This document shows, one piece after another, positions 1 through 8,551 of a DNA stretch of 64,000 nt (position 1 is the stretch's first letter; every line of letters begins with the position of its first letter). The notes under the pieces were generated by a model that saw only the letters and a list, made by a program, of their open reading frames with translations, had not been told where the DNA came from and made no database searches. The DNA lies in contig OZ241323.1 of the NCBI GenBank assembly GCA_965199685.1, positions 992,001 through 1,056,000 of the forward strand, written 5' to 3'. This DNA is from SP5GCR1 sp965199685 (GTDB taxonomy: Bacteria; Pseudomonadota; Gammaproteobacteria; Poriferisulfidales; Oxydemutatoraceae). The translations under genes and the position numbers were made by a program.

Positions 1-1884
1 CGCAACGAGCATTATGCCGATACGATCAAATCACTTGCTCAGCATTACGGTTTTGATGCTGAACAGAAATTTTCCTCACTCAAACATTCGTTGAGAGAGG
101 TGATACTTTATGGCGACAAGAAGCAAAAGATAGAGTTTCGTTATCGTAACAGTGCCGGTAAATATACTACCTACCGCCATGCTTTTAAGGGCATTATTAC
201 TGGTATGGCAGAACGCTACGAGCAGACAACTTCCGAGCAAGTCAAAGACAAACTACGCAGCTTCTTATCGCTACAAAATTGTCATGTATGTGACGGCGAA
301 CGGCTCAATTTGGCAGCACGCAATGTGTATATCGCAAAAACACGGCTACCTGAGATTTCAGCAATGACCACAACTGAGGTACTAGAATTTTTCAAGGATT
401 TGAAACTCAGCCAGAAGCAAGCCAAAATTGCCGATAAAATCCTAGCTGAAATACGCCATCGTCTGAAATTTTTGGTCAATGTGGGGCTTGATTATTTGTC
501 GCTTAGCCGCAGTGCCGAGACACTATCGGGCGGAGAAGCGCAACGCATACGTCTTGCCAGCCAAGTCGGTTCACAGCTGGTTGGTGTGATGTATATTTTG
601 GATGAACCCTCTATAGGTCTACACCAACGAGACAATAAAAGGCTACTCAATACGCTAAGCGAACTACGCGATTTGGGTAATAGCGTACTCGTCGTAGAAC
701 ACGACAAAGACGCAATCAAGTCGGCAGACTATATTTTGGATATAGGGCCTGGTGCCGGTGAACACGGCGGTACTGTGGTCGCTTGCGGTAAGCCCAGTCA
801 AATAGCCAAAAACTCAAATTCGCTCACTGGGCAATATCTTTCCGGCAAACGCGTAATTGCAATCCCCAAACGCACAACGATGCAACCCAAACGTGTGTTG
901 AAAATCAGAAAAGCACACGGCAATAATCTCAAAAACATCAATGTTGATATCCCCTTAGGCTTGATGACTTGTATTACTGGTGTGTCTGGTTCTGGAAAAT
1001 CTACTCTAATCAACGAAACCCTATACAAGCATATTGCCAATAAGCTACACCGCAGCAATCTGCATCCGGCACCATGTAATGGAGTCTTCGGCTTAGAACA
1101 GGTTGATAAAATCATCAACATAGATCAAAGCCCTATAGGTCGCACCCCACGTTCCAATCCAGCAACTTATACTGGTCTGTTCACACCAGTGCGAGAATTG
1201 TTTGCAAAAACCCCTGAATCCCGCGCCCGAGGCTACCTACCCGGACGCTTTAGCTTTAATGTTAAAGGAGGACGCTGCGAAGCCTGTCAAGGCGACGGTG
1301 TCGTCAAAGTAGAAATGCACTTTCTGCCCGATATCTATGTGCGTTGCGATGTGTGCAAAGGATTACGCTATAACCGAGAGACATTGGATATTCGTTACAA
1401 AGAAAAGAATATCTATGAAATATTGGAGATGACTGTAGAAGAAGCAATCGTCTTTTTCCATGCCATTCCAGTGGTTCGCAATAAACTGCAGACCTTGATG
1501 GATGTGGGTTTGTCTTATGTCAAACTCGGACAGAACTCTACGACGTTATCGGGCGGGGAAGCACAGCGTATTAAACTATCGCGTGAACTTGCCAAGCGAA
1601 GTACAGGAAAAACCGTATATTTATTGGATGAGCCTACCACTGGATTACATTTTCACGATATAGAGCAACTGCTGAAAGTCCTCTATCGCTTACGCGACGA
1701 GGGCAACACGATTATTGTCATAGAACATAATCTAGATGTTATCAAAACCGCCGATTGGATCATAGATTTAGGACCCGAAGGTGGCGATAAAGGCGGACAA
1801 GTCATTGCAACCGGCAGCCCTGAGACGGTTGCAGCCAACCCCGATTCATGGACTGGCCGCTACCTCAAACCCTACTTGTCCTAA
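1..1884 (+). CDS. uvrA: UvrABC system protein A, 5'-truncated by window edge
   Basis: Damage-recognition ATPase of UvrABC nucleotide excision repair. The window opens inside the gene, and base 1 is in frame, giving 627 C-terminal residues of a protein normally near 940; the TTG at 91 is not a real start. Seen: first-half ABC signature LSGGEAQRIRLAS followed by LDEPSIGLHQRD; second Walker A GVSGSGKST near residue 327; zinc finger CxxC-19-CxxC at residues 426/429/449/452; second signature LSGGEAQRIKL and LDEPTTGLHF. The stretch is collinear with E. coli UvrA to its C-terminus and appears intact. Codon use is ordinary. The gene downstream is on the other strand and is separated by repeat DNA. 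Confidence 0.97.
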   Translation, partial: RNEHYADTIKSLAQHYGFDAEQKFSSLKHSLREVILYGDKKQKIEFRYRNSAGKYTTYRHAFKGIITGMAERYEQTTSEQVKDKLRSFLSLQNCHVCDGERLNLAARNVYIAKTRLPEISAMTTTEVLEFFKDLKLSQKQAKIADKILAEIRHRLKFLVNVGLDYLSLSRSAETLSGGEAQRIRLASQVGSQLVGVMYILDEPSIGLHQRDNKRLLNTLSELRDLGNSVLVVEHDKDAIKSADYILDIGPGAGEHGGTVVACGKPSQIAKNSNSLTGQYLSGKRVIAIPKRTTMQPKRVLKIRKAHGNNLKNINVDIPLGLMTCITGVSGSGKSTLINETLYKHIANKLHRSNLHPAPCNGVFGLEQVDKIINIDQSPIGRTPRSNPATYTGLFTPVRELFAKTPESRARGYLPGRFSFNVKGGRCEACQGDGVVKVEMHFLPDIYVRCDVCKGLRYNRETLDIRYKEKNIYEILEMTVEEAIVFFHAIPVVRNKLQTLMDVGLSYVKLGQNSTTLSGGEAQRIKLSRELAKRSTGKTVYLLDEPTTGLHFHDIEQLLKVLYRLRDEGNTIIVIEHNLDVIKTADWIIDLGPEGGDKGGQVIATGSPETVAANPDSWTGRYLKPYLS

Positions 1885-2467
1885 AACATTTTATATAATG
1901 CTGGCATCGCACAACTTTTATGATATTATGCAATATGAATTATATGTTATTAGATTGGAGAGGATTGATAAAATCCTCCCCTTTCTTATGCCGACACCCT
2001 CTCTTCCGACTTTTTCCCTAAAACCTGATGTTGCTGAGATCAAATCATCAGCGTATTTCAAGGAACAACAGATATGAGACTGTTGAAAAAATACTGTCAT
2101 TGTAAAAACTCAACTGCCACGCGCCATCAAATTTATGCAAACCATTGTAGGGGAGGGCTAACATGGGGCTGTTGAAAAAGTGTCTGCATTAGTACATTCC
2201 CCTCCTTTGGAGGGGTGGCAGGCCTATGCATTTTGTAATGCATGCGTTTAACAATCATGTTGAGGTTCCGCACGATGTCACGCCGATTGACCTGCTGGAT
2301 CAATCGGCGGTTCTATCTGACGGGGTGGTTGTGGTGGTTCTGCACAAAGTCACGCCGTTTGTGCTACTGCAACAAACGGCGGTTCTACTTGTGCAGACGC
2401 AACGCGTTTCAGAGGGCATGTTAGCCTTCCTCTACAGCTCAAGAAATACTTTTTCAACAGCCTCATG
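1885..2467. repeat. Intergenic repeat mosaic after uvrA
   Basis: No gene. Holds about 150 bp of unique AT-rich sequence, a solitary MITE end (ACTGTTGAAAAAATA, 2079-2093), a REP half-site (2151-2164), and a complete MITE-like element (2165-2464). Inside the latter are a GCCGATTGA/TCAATCGGC hairpin, a CGCCGTTTG/CAAACGGCG hairpin and a degenerate REP (2411-2434). Open frames here are translations of repeat DNA. Confidence 0.8.
2165..2464. mobile_element. MITE-like element, 300 bp
   Basis: Bounded by inverted ends GGGGCTGTTGAAAAAGT and ACTTTTTCAACAGCCTC. It encodes nothing recognisable. It lies beside a REP half-site, and its right edge touches the stop codon of the PP2C gene. Confidence 0.6.
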
Positions 2468-3529
2468 TTAGCCTTCTCCTGGTGAAAAAGGCGAAATATT
2501 GATGTAAGGGATTTCTTTAATTTGTATCTGTTCAACCTCCGAAGCAGGTATGTTTTTGTCTATTGCCGATTCATTCCGATCTGCCGGCAATGTTGATTCC
2601 TGATAATCATAAAAAAAATAAGCTATTAACATTACAAAAGCAGAGAGAGCAATTCCCCATAAGTGCAGTCGTATGGGAGGAACCTGTTCACCATATACGT
2701 TGGTTGTCCTTTTAGGTGCAACAAGAGAAGGTAAAATACTATGACCAGTAGGTTTTATCATGATTACGGTGGTGTTGTCTGCTCTATCGCCTGCTCGTTC
2801 AACAGCAATATGAGACCTTTGTTCTAAAGCCAGTTGAGTATTGTCAGAGTCTAATAACTCCGACATTTCTTTCTCAGTCGTATGCTCCCAAAAACCATCA
2901 GAACATAAAATAAAAGCGTCTCCTTCCTTGAGCTTGAATTTTTCATAGCTAGGTTTAGGAGTACGCTGCCCCCCAATGCTTTGAGTAAGACGATTCTGAT
3001 CCGGATGTGTCCCCATTTCCTCTTCGGCAACTTCACCACTCAGTACTAATAGCTGGACAATGGAATGATCTAGCGTTCTCTTAACAAACTTAGACGAATG
3101 AAATCTATAGCACCTACTATCTCCAACATGCGCAACTTCGGCATTATCGTCTTTAATCCACAATATAACGCCGGTAGTACGCGGGGAATTTTCAGGACTG
3201 TAAGATGTACCTAAGAAATCTTGCGAATTTAATTCTTGATGCGCATTATGAATAATACTCACTAAGTCATTATTAGCTTTATCCGAATACCAAAGTTTTG
3301 CCTGCTCAATTAATTTGCCTGCAGCAATTCCTCCGTCCTTATGCCCGCCCATCCCGTCTGCGACAACTGCAAGTACCCCCTTTTCACCAGTTATCAATAA
3401 TTCCCTGTCTTGATTTTCTGCTCGTTTACCAATGAAACTATACGACGCAGTTTCCCATTGATCCAATTGGCGCGGGAGTGGGGCTAGCGAGAGAGTGAGT
3501 TGCTTGGATTCTATTTGCGTGATTGACAT
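2468..3529 (-). CDS. PP2C-family protein Ser/Thr phosphatase with C-terminal membrane segment
   Basis: 353 residues. PP2C (PPM) phosphatases remove phosphate from Ser/Thr using two metal ions. Motifs seen: RAENQD (about residue 36), VADGMGGH (57-64), VGDSR, DHSIVQ, LCSDGFWE and ADNTTVI, so the metal-binding Asp set looks complete. After the catalytic domain (to about 265) comes one hydrophobic helix (about 290-310, LHLWGIALSAFVMLIAYFF) and an acidic tail; the domain is probably cytoplasmic and membrane-tethered. ATG start at 3529. The stop lies at the edge of a MITE, so the last residues may be repeat-derived. No kinase is seen in the window. The neighbour on the same strand upstream is an FGE-like membrane protein, and both may serve the VWA/PEGA cluster at 24.7-33.7 kb (inference). 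Confidence 0.9.
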   Translation of the reverse strand: MSITQIESKQLTLSLAPLPRQLDQWETASYSFIGKRAENQDRELLITGEKGVLAVVADGMGGHKDGGIAAGKLIEQAKLWYSDKANNDLVSIIHNAHQELNSQDFLGTSYSPENSPRTTGVILWIKDDNAEVAHVGDSRCYRFHSSKFVKRTLDHSIVQLLVLSGEVAEEEMGTHPDQNRLTQSIGGQRTPKPSYEKFKLKEGDAFILCSDGFWEHTTEKEMSELLDSDNTQLALEQRSHIAVERAGDRADNTTVIMIKPTGHSILPSLVAPKRTTNVYGEQVPPIRLHLWGIALSAFVMLIAYFFYDYQESTLPADRNESAIDKNIPASEVEQIQIKEIPYINISPFSPGEG

Positions 3530-3556
3530 AATGCGTCTTTTTGGTTATCAGTGGAT

Positions 3557-3562
3557 ATTATA
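3557..3562 (-). promoter_or_regulatory. Possible -10 box of the PP2C gene
   Basis: TATAAT on the minus strand about 28 bases before the ATG at 3529. No convincing -35 box at the right distance. Confidence 0.3.
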
Positions 3563-3636
3563 TTCTATTTGGTGTTGTCTCATTTTTAGTGCCATATTCA
3601 ACATGAGTTTTATGCCTTTGCATACCACCTCATTAT

Positions 3637-3927
3637 GGAGCTGCTGGAAAAGTACTGTCATCGTTCAAACGTAACCGCTTGTGCCATTAAACTTATGTTA
3701 ACCAACTGCAGAGGTAGACTAGCATGTCTGCCCCAAATTACCGTTCTGTATCACTACAACCGCCACGCTCCACCGAATTATGGTTACCGTAAATATAATG
3801 GATGAATATATTGATTGTGTAGACGCAACGCGTTAGGGCAGACAATTGAAATGCCGATTGACCTACAGGCTCAATCGGCAGCTCTATTCTGCCTCTACGG
3901 TGCATGGAATACTTTTTCAACAGCCTC
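3637..3927. mobile_element. MITE-like element, diverged
   Basis: Left end GGAGCTGCTGGAAAAGTA is a diverged form of the family end; right end TACTTTTTCAACAGCCTC is canonical. The interior contains the module with GACGCAACGCGTTAGGG and a GCCGATTGA/TCAATCGGC hairpin seen in other copies. Confidence 0.55.
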
Positions 3928-4004
3928 ATTTGACCTTATTATATTCTTCTTTAACCTTGAATGTTTACTCTCTTATTCTAAGAATGAGGAGATGACTTGA
4001 ATAT

Positions 4005-4910
4005 TTATGGAGTAAACGTCCGGGCAACTCGGAACCCGAAATTTTCTAACTGGGTAGCAACGGCATAGATTGGTAAGCGAGATGTGGAGCGCAGTGACGA
4101 TTCTCTATTGCTCCAACCGCCGCCGCGTATTACGGCTTTGACCTTATCACATCCAACCCACTCTATATCAGCTGATGTGCCATGCCAGCAATCCTCTACC
4201 CACTCCCATACGTTACCATGCATATCGTATAGCCCAAATGCATTCGCAGGATAACTGCCTGCCAGAGTAGTGCCATCCATATAATAACCAAAGTTTGCCT
4301 GACTCTTAGAAATCGTATTCCCGAAATAATATGTCGTAGTCGTGCCAGCACGGGCCGCATATTCCCATTCAGATTCACTCAACAATCTATAACTCTGTCC
4401 GGTTTCCGTTGATAACCACTTCACATAGGCTTGAGCATCATCCCATGAAACACATACTACTGGATGATTATCACTTTGCTTAAAAGCCTTCGGATTATGC
4501 CAAGAACCATTTTCAGATTTATCACGACAATAACCAGTGGCATGATTTGTTTTCAGAATAAACTCTGTAAATTGCCCTACGGTCACTTCATATTTACCCA
4601 CCGCAAAAGGTTGGGAAATAATAACCTGATGTTGCGGGCTTTCACTAAAGGATTCTGATCCCATCATAAACTCTCCTGCCGGCACCACAACCATCTCCGG
4701 ACAGGTTGCACAATCACGAAAACTTTCACCTACTTGATATGCATTGGTAGATATTTGATTGTCTGGAGATTGTGGATTATGAACATACTGATAACTAATC
4801 GCTACGAATATAGTAAAAATGAAGCTAATAATAATTACGGTAACTTCGTTTATTGCAAATTTTGCCTTAGATGCTTTCGATATTGATTTTAGTTTTGGTG
4901 GTGGTTCCAT
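4005..4910 (-). CDS. Membrane-anchored FGE/sulfatase-modifying-factor-like protein
   Basis: 301 residues from the ATG at 4910; an in-frame TTG at 4916 is an alternative start with an AG-rich stretch in front of it. One N-terminal membrane helix (about 22-43, VTVIIISFIFTIFVAISY) puts the rest in the periplasm. The remainder is an FGE-sulfatase domain (PF03781 type): PEMVVVPAGEFMMGS, FAVGKYEVTVGQF, PVVCVSWDDAQAYVKWLS, YRLLSESEWEYAARAG, GLYDMHGNVWEWVEDCW, RGGGWSNRESSLRS, FGFRVAR. In true formylglycine-generating enzymes the segment after RGGSW carries the copper-binding cysteine pair; here it has none, so sulfatase activation is unlikely. Such domains often serve as binding modules beside Ser/Thr kinases, phosphatases and PEGA proteins. 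Same strand as the PP2C gene; a second FGE-like domain occurs at 28260-30266. Confidence 0.85.
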   Translation of the reverse strand: MEPPPKLKSISKASKAKFAINEVTVIIISFIFTIFVAISYQYVHNPQSPDNQISTNAYQVGESFRDCATCPEMVVVPAGEFMMGSESFSESPQHQVIISQPFAVGKYEVTVGQFTEFILKTNHATGYCRDKSENGSWHNPKAFKQSDNHPVVCVSWDDAQAYVKWLSTETGQSYRLLSESEWEYAARAGTTTTYYFGNTISKSQANFGYYMDGTTLAGSYPANAFGLYDMHGNVWEWVEDCWHGTSADIEWVGCDKVKAVIRGGGWSNRESSLRSTSRLPIYAVATQLENFGFRVARTFTP

Positions 4911-5450
4911 CGTCAATAGTCTCTCTACTTCCTCTACATTTTACGGACAATCTTTTGCTTTTGTCTTTATGCATTTATCTACTAATCTCAATCACTCTCA
5001 AAGAGGGTTTTCATGCTAATTTCCGTACAAATTTTATTGGATAATCAATCCTATTATAATCTCTGAAACAGTTTGCAATAATCACTCTTATGATGCCCTT
5101 CTATTTTCATGGCAAAAGGTAAAAAAGACTCCATACTGGGGCTGTTGAAACATAGAACCGCCATTTGTTGCTGTTGCAACGAACGGCATGACATTGTGCA
5201 GAACCGCAGCGACCACCTCGTCAGATAGAACTGCCGATTGAACCAGTAGGTCAATCGGCGTAACATTGTGCAGAACCTCAACATGATTGCTAAATGCATA
5301 CATTACAAAATGCATAGGCCTGCCACCTCTCCACAGGAGGGGAATGATGGTTTGCATAAATTAAATAAATGGATTGATCTAGTTCAATCGGCGGTCCTAT
5401 TTTTTGACAGTCTCGTTTGACTCCAAAATACTCATGAGTAAAATGGAATT
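4911..5450. repeat. Intergenic region with MITE-like element
   Basis: No gene. 4911-5137 is unique AT-rich DNA, probably the promoter region of the FGE-like gene (a TATAAT on the minus strand near 5053-5058 has no clear -35). 5138-5414 is a MITE-like element. The last 36 bases lead into the ATPase gene. Confidence 0.6.
5138..5414. mobile_element. MITE-like element, 277 bp
   Basis: Ends GGGGCTGTTGAAA (left) and TTTTTTGACAGTCTC (right, diverged). The interior holds CGCCATTTG-type and GCCGATTGA/TCAATCGGC hairpins and the GGCCTGCCACC/TCCACAGGAGGGGAAT module. Confidence 0.5.
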
Positions 5451-6587
5451 ATGTCTATTTTACTGACAAGATATCTGGAAGGTTCGGTGCGTTCCGATTT
5501 GCAAAAAAGGATGGTTTTCTTGGGCGGTCCTAGGCAATCAGGGAAAACCACATTAGCTCAATCTCTACTGAAAAATTACAAAGACGGACACCCTGCTTAC
5601 CTGAACTGGGATTTGGAACGTCATCGTCGAAAAATCAGAAACCATGAATGGCCGGCTTCTGAAAAGTTTATTATCTTTGACGAAATCCATAAACATAAAA
5701 ATTGGAGAAATCTGGTCAAGGGCATCTACGATACTCTGAAAAATACGCATAGCTTTATCATCACTGGCTCGGCAAGGCTTGATCATTTCAGAAAAGGCGG
5801 AGATTCGCTGTTAGGTAGATATTATTATTACAGGCTTCACCCCTTCTCCCTTCCTGAAGTCGGTATAACCAAAGATAAGTTAAATAGGCTTTTTACATAC
5901 GGAGGTTTTCCCGAAGTTTTTCTAAGAGCGGATAAAAGGCATTTAAGAAAATGGCATCGGGAGAGATTGGCTAAGATCGTCAGAGAAGATTTGCGTGATT
6001 TAGAAAGTGTCAAAGATATAGATAAAGTAGAACTTCTGGCAGAAGAACTTCCTCGACGCATTGGTTCTCCGCTGTCGATAAACTCTCTTTCGGAAGACCT
6101 TGAAGTTGACCCTAAAACAACCAAAAGATGGCTAGGTATCCTTGATGCACTTTATTATTGCTTTCAAATTGCGCCTTTAGGATCACCACAAATACGAGCG
6201 GTTAAAAAAGAGCAGAAACTTTACCTGTGGGATTGGAGTCAAATAGAGGAGCCGGGGGTAAGGTTTGAGAATATGATGGCATGTCAACTCTTAAAATATT
6301 GTCATTTTCACGAGGATGTCAACGGACACAAAATGGAATTGAGATATTTAAGGGACACCGATAAAAGAGAAATAGATTTTGTAGTCCTTGAAAATAAAAA
6401 ACCGCGCTTTGCCGTGGAATGTAAGCTAAAAGCCATCTCAGCCTCTCCGCACCTTTTTTATTTTCAGCAAAGAACCCCCATCAAAACTTTCTATCAGGTA
6501 TCGTTAGAAGCCGACAACCGACAAGTAGAGGAAAATATAAGCCTGACCTCTTTTGCGGATTTCTGTAGAAGAGAGAAAATGGTTTAG
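5451..6587 (+). CDS. ATP-binding protein, AAA_14/DUF4143 family
   Basis: 378 residues. Walker A GGPRQSGKTTLA (about 26-37), Walker B FIIFDEIHK (about 74-82), sensor ITGSARLDHFRKGGDSLLGRYYYYRLHPFSL typical of the AAA_14 group, and a C-terminal DUF4143 region with a nuclease-like signature EIDFVV..ENKKPRFAVECK (about 310-330), reminiscent of PD-(D/E)XK folds. The cellular role of this widespread accessory family is poorly defined; members are common in genomic islands. ATG start at 5451; transcription probably ends at the hairpin at 6703-6734. Nothing ties it firmly to its neighbours. Confidence 0.88.
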   Translation: MSILLTRYLEGSVRSDLQKRMVFLGGPRQSGKTTLAQSLLKNYKDGHPAYLNWDLERHRRKIRNHEWPASEKFIIFDEIHKHKNWRNLVKGIYDTLKNTHSFIITGSARLDHFRKGGDSLLGRYYYYRLHPFSLPEVGITKDKLNRLFTYGGFPEVFLRADKRHLRKWHRERLAKIVREDLRDLESVKDIDKVELLAEELPRRIGSPLSINSLSEDLEVDPKTTKRWLGILDALYYCFQIAPLGSPQIRAVKKEQKLYLWDWSQIEEPGVRFENMMACQLLKYCHFHEDVNGHKMELRYLRDTDKREIDFVVLENKKPRFAVECKLKAISASPHLFYFQQRTPIKTFYQVSLEADNRQVEENISLTSFADFCRREKMV

Positions 6588-6702
6588 GTTTTATCTGGAA
6601 CATATCTGTTTTGCGATGTTTGTAAAACTAGACCACAAAATTTTTGTTTGATTTTTCAAATTTAATGATACACTAATCCCGCATGATTACAGAGGTAATT
6701 GG

Positions 6703-6734
6703 GGGAGGGTTACTTGTAACCCTCCCTTTTTTTT
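6703..6734 (+). terminator. Rho-independent terminator after the DUF4143 ATPase
   Basis: Perfect 11-bp stem GGGAGGGTTAC/GTAACCCTCCC around a 2-nt centre, followed by eight T. It lies about 115 bases after the stop at 6587. Unlike the REP palindromes elsewhere it has a T-run and a different loop. Confidence 0.85.
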
Positions 6735-6772
6735 ACCTATAACCATAATCTAAATCAAATAAGGAGTGGAAA

Positions 6773-7117
6773 ATGCTGACAAGAATGATACGAGAACTTT
6801 TTGAACCCTTAATTGAAATGATTCTTTGGATATCCCTAGTAGTTGCTCTTGTAGGAGGCTGGAAGGCAAATAGATTATTGGGTTCTCTTTTTGCTTTATT
6901 AATTTGGTTATTGACATCAGTTCTTTTTATAGGTCTTGCTTTGATTATCGTTGATATAAGAAATGCAGTTAAAAGGATTGAAGATAGTCGGTCGCAAGCA
7001 GGATTGAGATACGATGAAAAGATCGCAAATAGTCAGTCACAAGCAGAGTTGAGAGACAATGACGAGCAGTCAGGCCGGTGGGGATCAAAAATAGCCGATC
7101 GCAAAAAGAGACTATAA
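6773..7117 (+). CDS. Small two-TM membrane protein with repeated polar tail
   Basis: 114 residues, not assigned to a family. Start ATG at 6773 with RBS AAGGAG about 9 bases upstream. Two hydrophobic segments (about 15-30 and 38-62) are followed by a cytoplasmic-looking tail with a short internal duplication (IEDSRSQAGLR / IANSQSQAELR). It follows the terminator of the ATPase gene, so it is likely a separate transcript. Function unknown. Confidence 0.65.
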   Translation: MLTRMIRELFEPLIEMILWISLVVALVGGWKANRLLGSLFALLIWLLTSVLFIGLALIIVDIRNAVKRIEDSRSQAGLRYDEKIANSQSQAELRDNDEQSGRWGSKIADRKKRL

Positions 7118-7256
7118 ATTAGTATAGGAAATTACTCCTTGAGGAAAATTCTATAACCCTCCTCTCTCTTAAATGCTCTGCTATTTTCAGAGTAACGATC
7201 GAAAGAATCGCTAGCTATAATCCTAACTGCTACGACAACACACTCGTAAATCTTTG

Positions 7257-7262
7257 TATAAT
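7257..7262 (+). promoter_or_regulatory. Possible -10 box for the AlbA-like/ParA-like operon
   Basis: TATAAT 107 bases before the ATG at 7370 in a gene-free AT-rich stretch (7118-7369). The best -35 candidate, ACGACA, is at a 19-base spacing, so this is weak. Confidence 0.35.
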
Positions 7263-7369
7263 AGACGGCATGAAAACGCCTTGCCGAGCTACATAATCGA
7301 TATCATGAAAGAAACATATAACTGCATATGCATCGTTGATAAAACCTTTTATACATTGAGAGTAGTCGT

Positions 7370-8551
7370 ATGTTGAACGATAACGAATTGATAAAATTGA
7401 TAGAGCAAGGTGAAAGCGACCGAGTGGAATTTACCTCATCGGCAAAGGATTTAGATAAAATCCGTGAAGCGATATGCGCATTCGCCAATGATTTACCTAA
7501 TCACAATAAGCCTGGTGTTATTCTCATTGGAATTAATGATGATAAAAGTTGTGCAAATCTGGATATCAACGATGCTTTGTTGCGGGAACTTGGTGGATTA
7601 AAAAGCGACGGTAAGATTCTTCCTTTCCCAACCATGAGTGTTACTAAAAAAGAATTGCAGCATTGCGAAATTGCGATCATTCAAGTAGAACCCTCTGATA
7701 ACCCGCCGGTTAAAGTTGATAGCAGATGTTGGATTAGAGTCGGACCGAGACGTGGTACTGCTACAGCTGAGGATGAGAGACGACTTACTGAGAAGCGACA
7801 TTGGAGACAATTGCCGCACGATATGTACGAAATGTCGGGCACATCTATACATGATATTGACATGCAAAAGTTCACACAAGAATATCTTCCTCATGTCGTA
7901 TCGCCTGAAGTATTAGAAGAAAACAAGCGTAATCCGGAAGAACAAATGCAGTCGTTGCGGCTACTTACATCAAAGAATATACCTACGGTTATGGCACTTT
8001 TAATGTTAGGTAAGGACATTCGTTATTGGTTCCCTGGTGCTTATATCCAGTTTGTTCGTTTTGAAGGTAACAAAGTCTCGGATTCGATCAAAAATCATGA
8101 GGAAATTAACGGTACTCTACCCGACCAGCTGCGTCAATTAGATAGTGTTTTGAAAACCAACATATCTGTTTCACTTGATACCAGTGGAACAACCCATCTT
8201 GAGTTGCCAGATTATCCTTATCAGGTTCTGCGGGAACTTGTCAGTAATGCAATCATACATAGAAACTACCAAAGTCATACTCCTGTGCGAGTCTACTGGT
8301 TTGCCAATAAGATTAGTATTAGTAGTCCTGGAGGGGTCTATGGAGAAGTAACCAAAGAGAATTTCGGTACAGGAATTACGAGCTACCGCAACCCTACGAT
8401 TACCGAAGCAATAAAAAACATGGGTTTCATGCAAAAGTTTGGGAGAGGTTTAGTTACAGTTCGAGAGGAATTGAATAATAACGGTAATCCACCAGCAGAT
8501 TTTGATATTAGCGAAAATTTTATTTCTGTTACAATAAAAAAACGAAAATGA
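7370..8551 (+). CDS. AlbA_2/Schlafen-like putative ATP-binding DNA-binding protein (COG2865-like)
   Basis: 393 residues. N-terminal AlbA_2/Schlafen-type domain (about 1-130) with ESDRVEFTSSAKDLDKIREAI, GVILIGINDD and a WIRVGPRRGTAT strand; C-terminal GHKL-like ATPase segment (about 285-380) with ELVSNAIIHRNY (HATPase_c_4 N-box), SPGGVYG and GFMQKFGRGL. The architecture is that of proteins annotated as RNA-binding or transcriptional regulators or RecG-like, often found in defence or mobile islands. Its stop overlaps the start of the ParA-like gene by 4 bases (ATGA), so the two are translationally coupled. Function unknown beyond nucleic-acid and ATP binding. Confidence 0.85.
   Translation: MLNDNELIKLIEQGESDRVEFTSSAKDLDKIREAICAFANDLPNHNKPGVILIGINDDKSCANLDINDALLRELGGLKSDGKILPFPTMSVTKKELQHCEIAIIQVEPSDNPPVKVDSRCWIRVGPRRGTATAEDERRLTEKRHWRQLPHDMYEMSGTSIHDIDMQKFTQEYLPHVVSPEVLEENKRNPEEQMQSLRLLTSKNIPTVMALLMLGKDIRYWFPGAYIQFVRFEGNKVSDSIKNHEEINGTLPDQLRQLDSVLKTNISVSLDTSGTTHLELPDYPYQVLRELVSNAIIHRNYQSHTPVRVYWFANKISISSPGGVYGEVTKENFGTGITSYRNPTITEAIKNMGFMQKFGRGLVTVREELNNNGNPPADFDISENFISVTIKKRK

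Larger units (their letters stand above)
3530..4004. repeat. Intergenic region with one MITE-like element
   Basis: No gene. Promoter-proximal unique sequence of the PP2C gene (3530-3634), then a MITE-like element (3637-3927), then about 75 bp of unique AT-rich sequence that is the 3' flank of the FGE-like gene. Confidence 0.7.

Noticed and set aside
4005..4910. True formylglycine-generating enzyme (sulfatase activation)
   Set aside because: The copper-binding cysteines are absent and no sulfatase gene is in the window.
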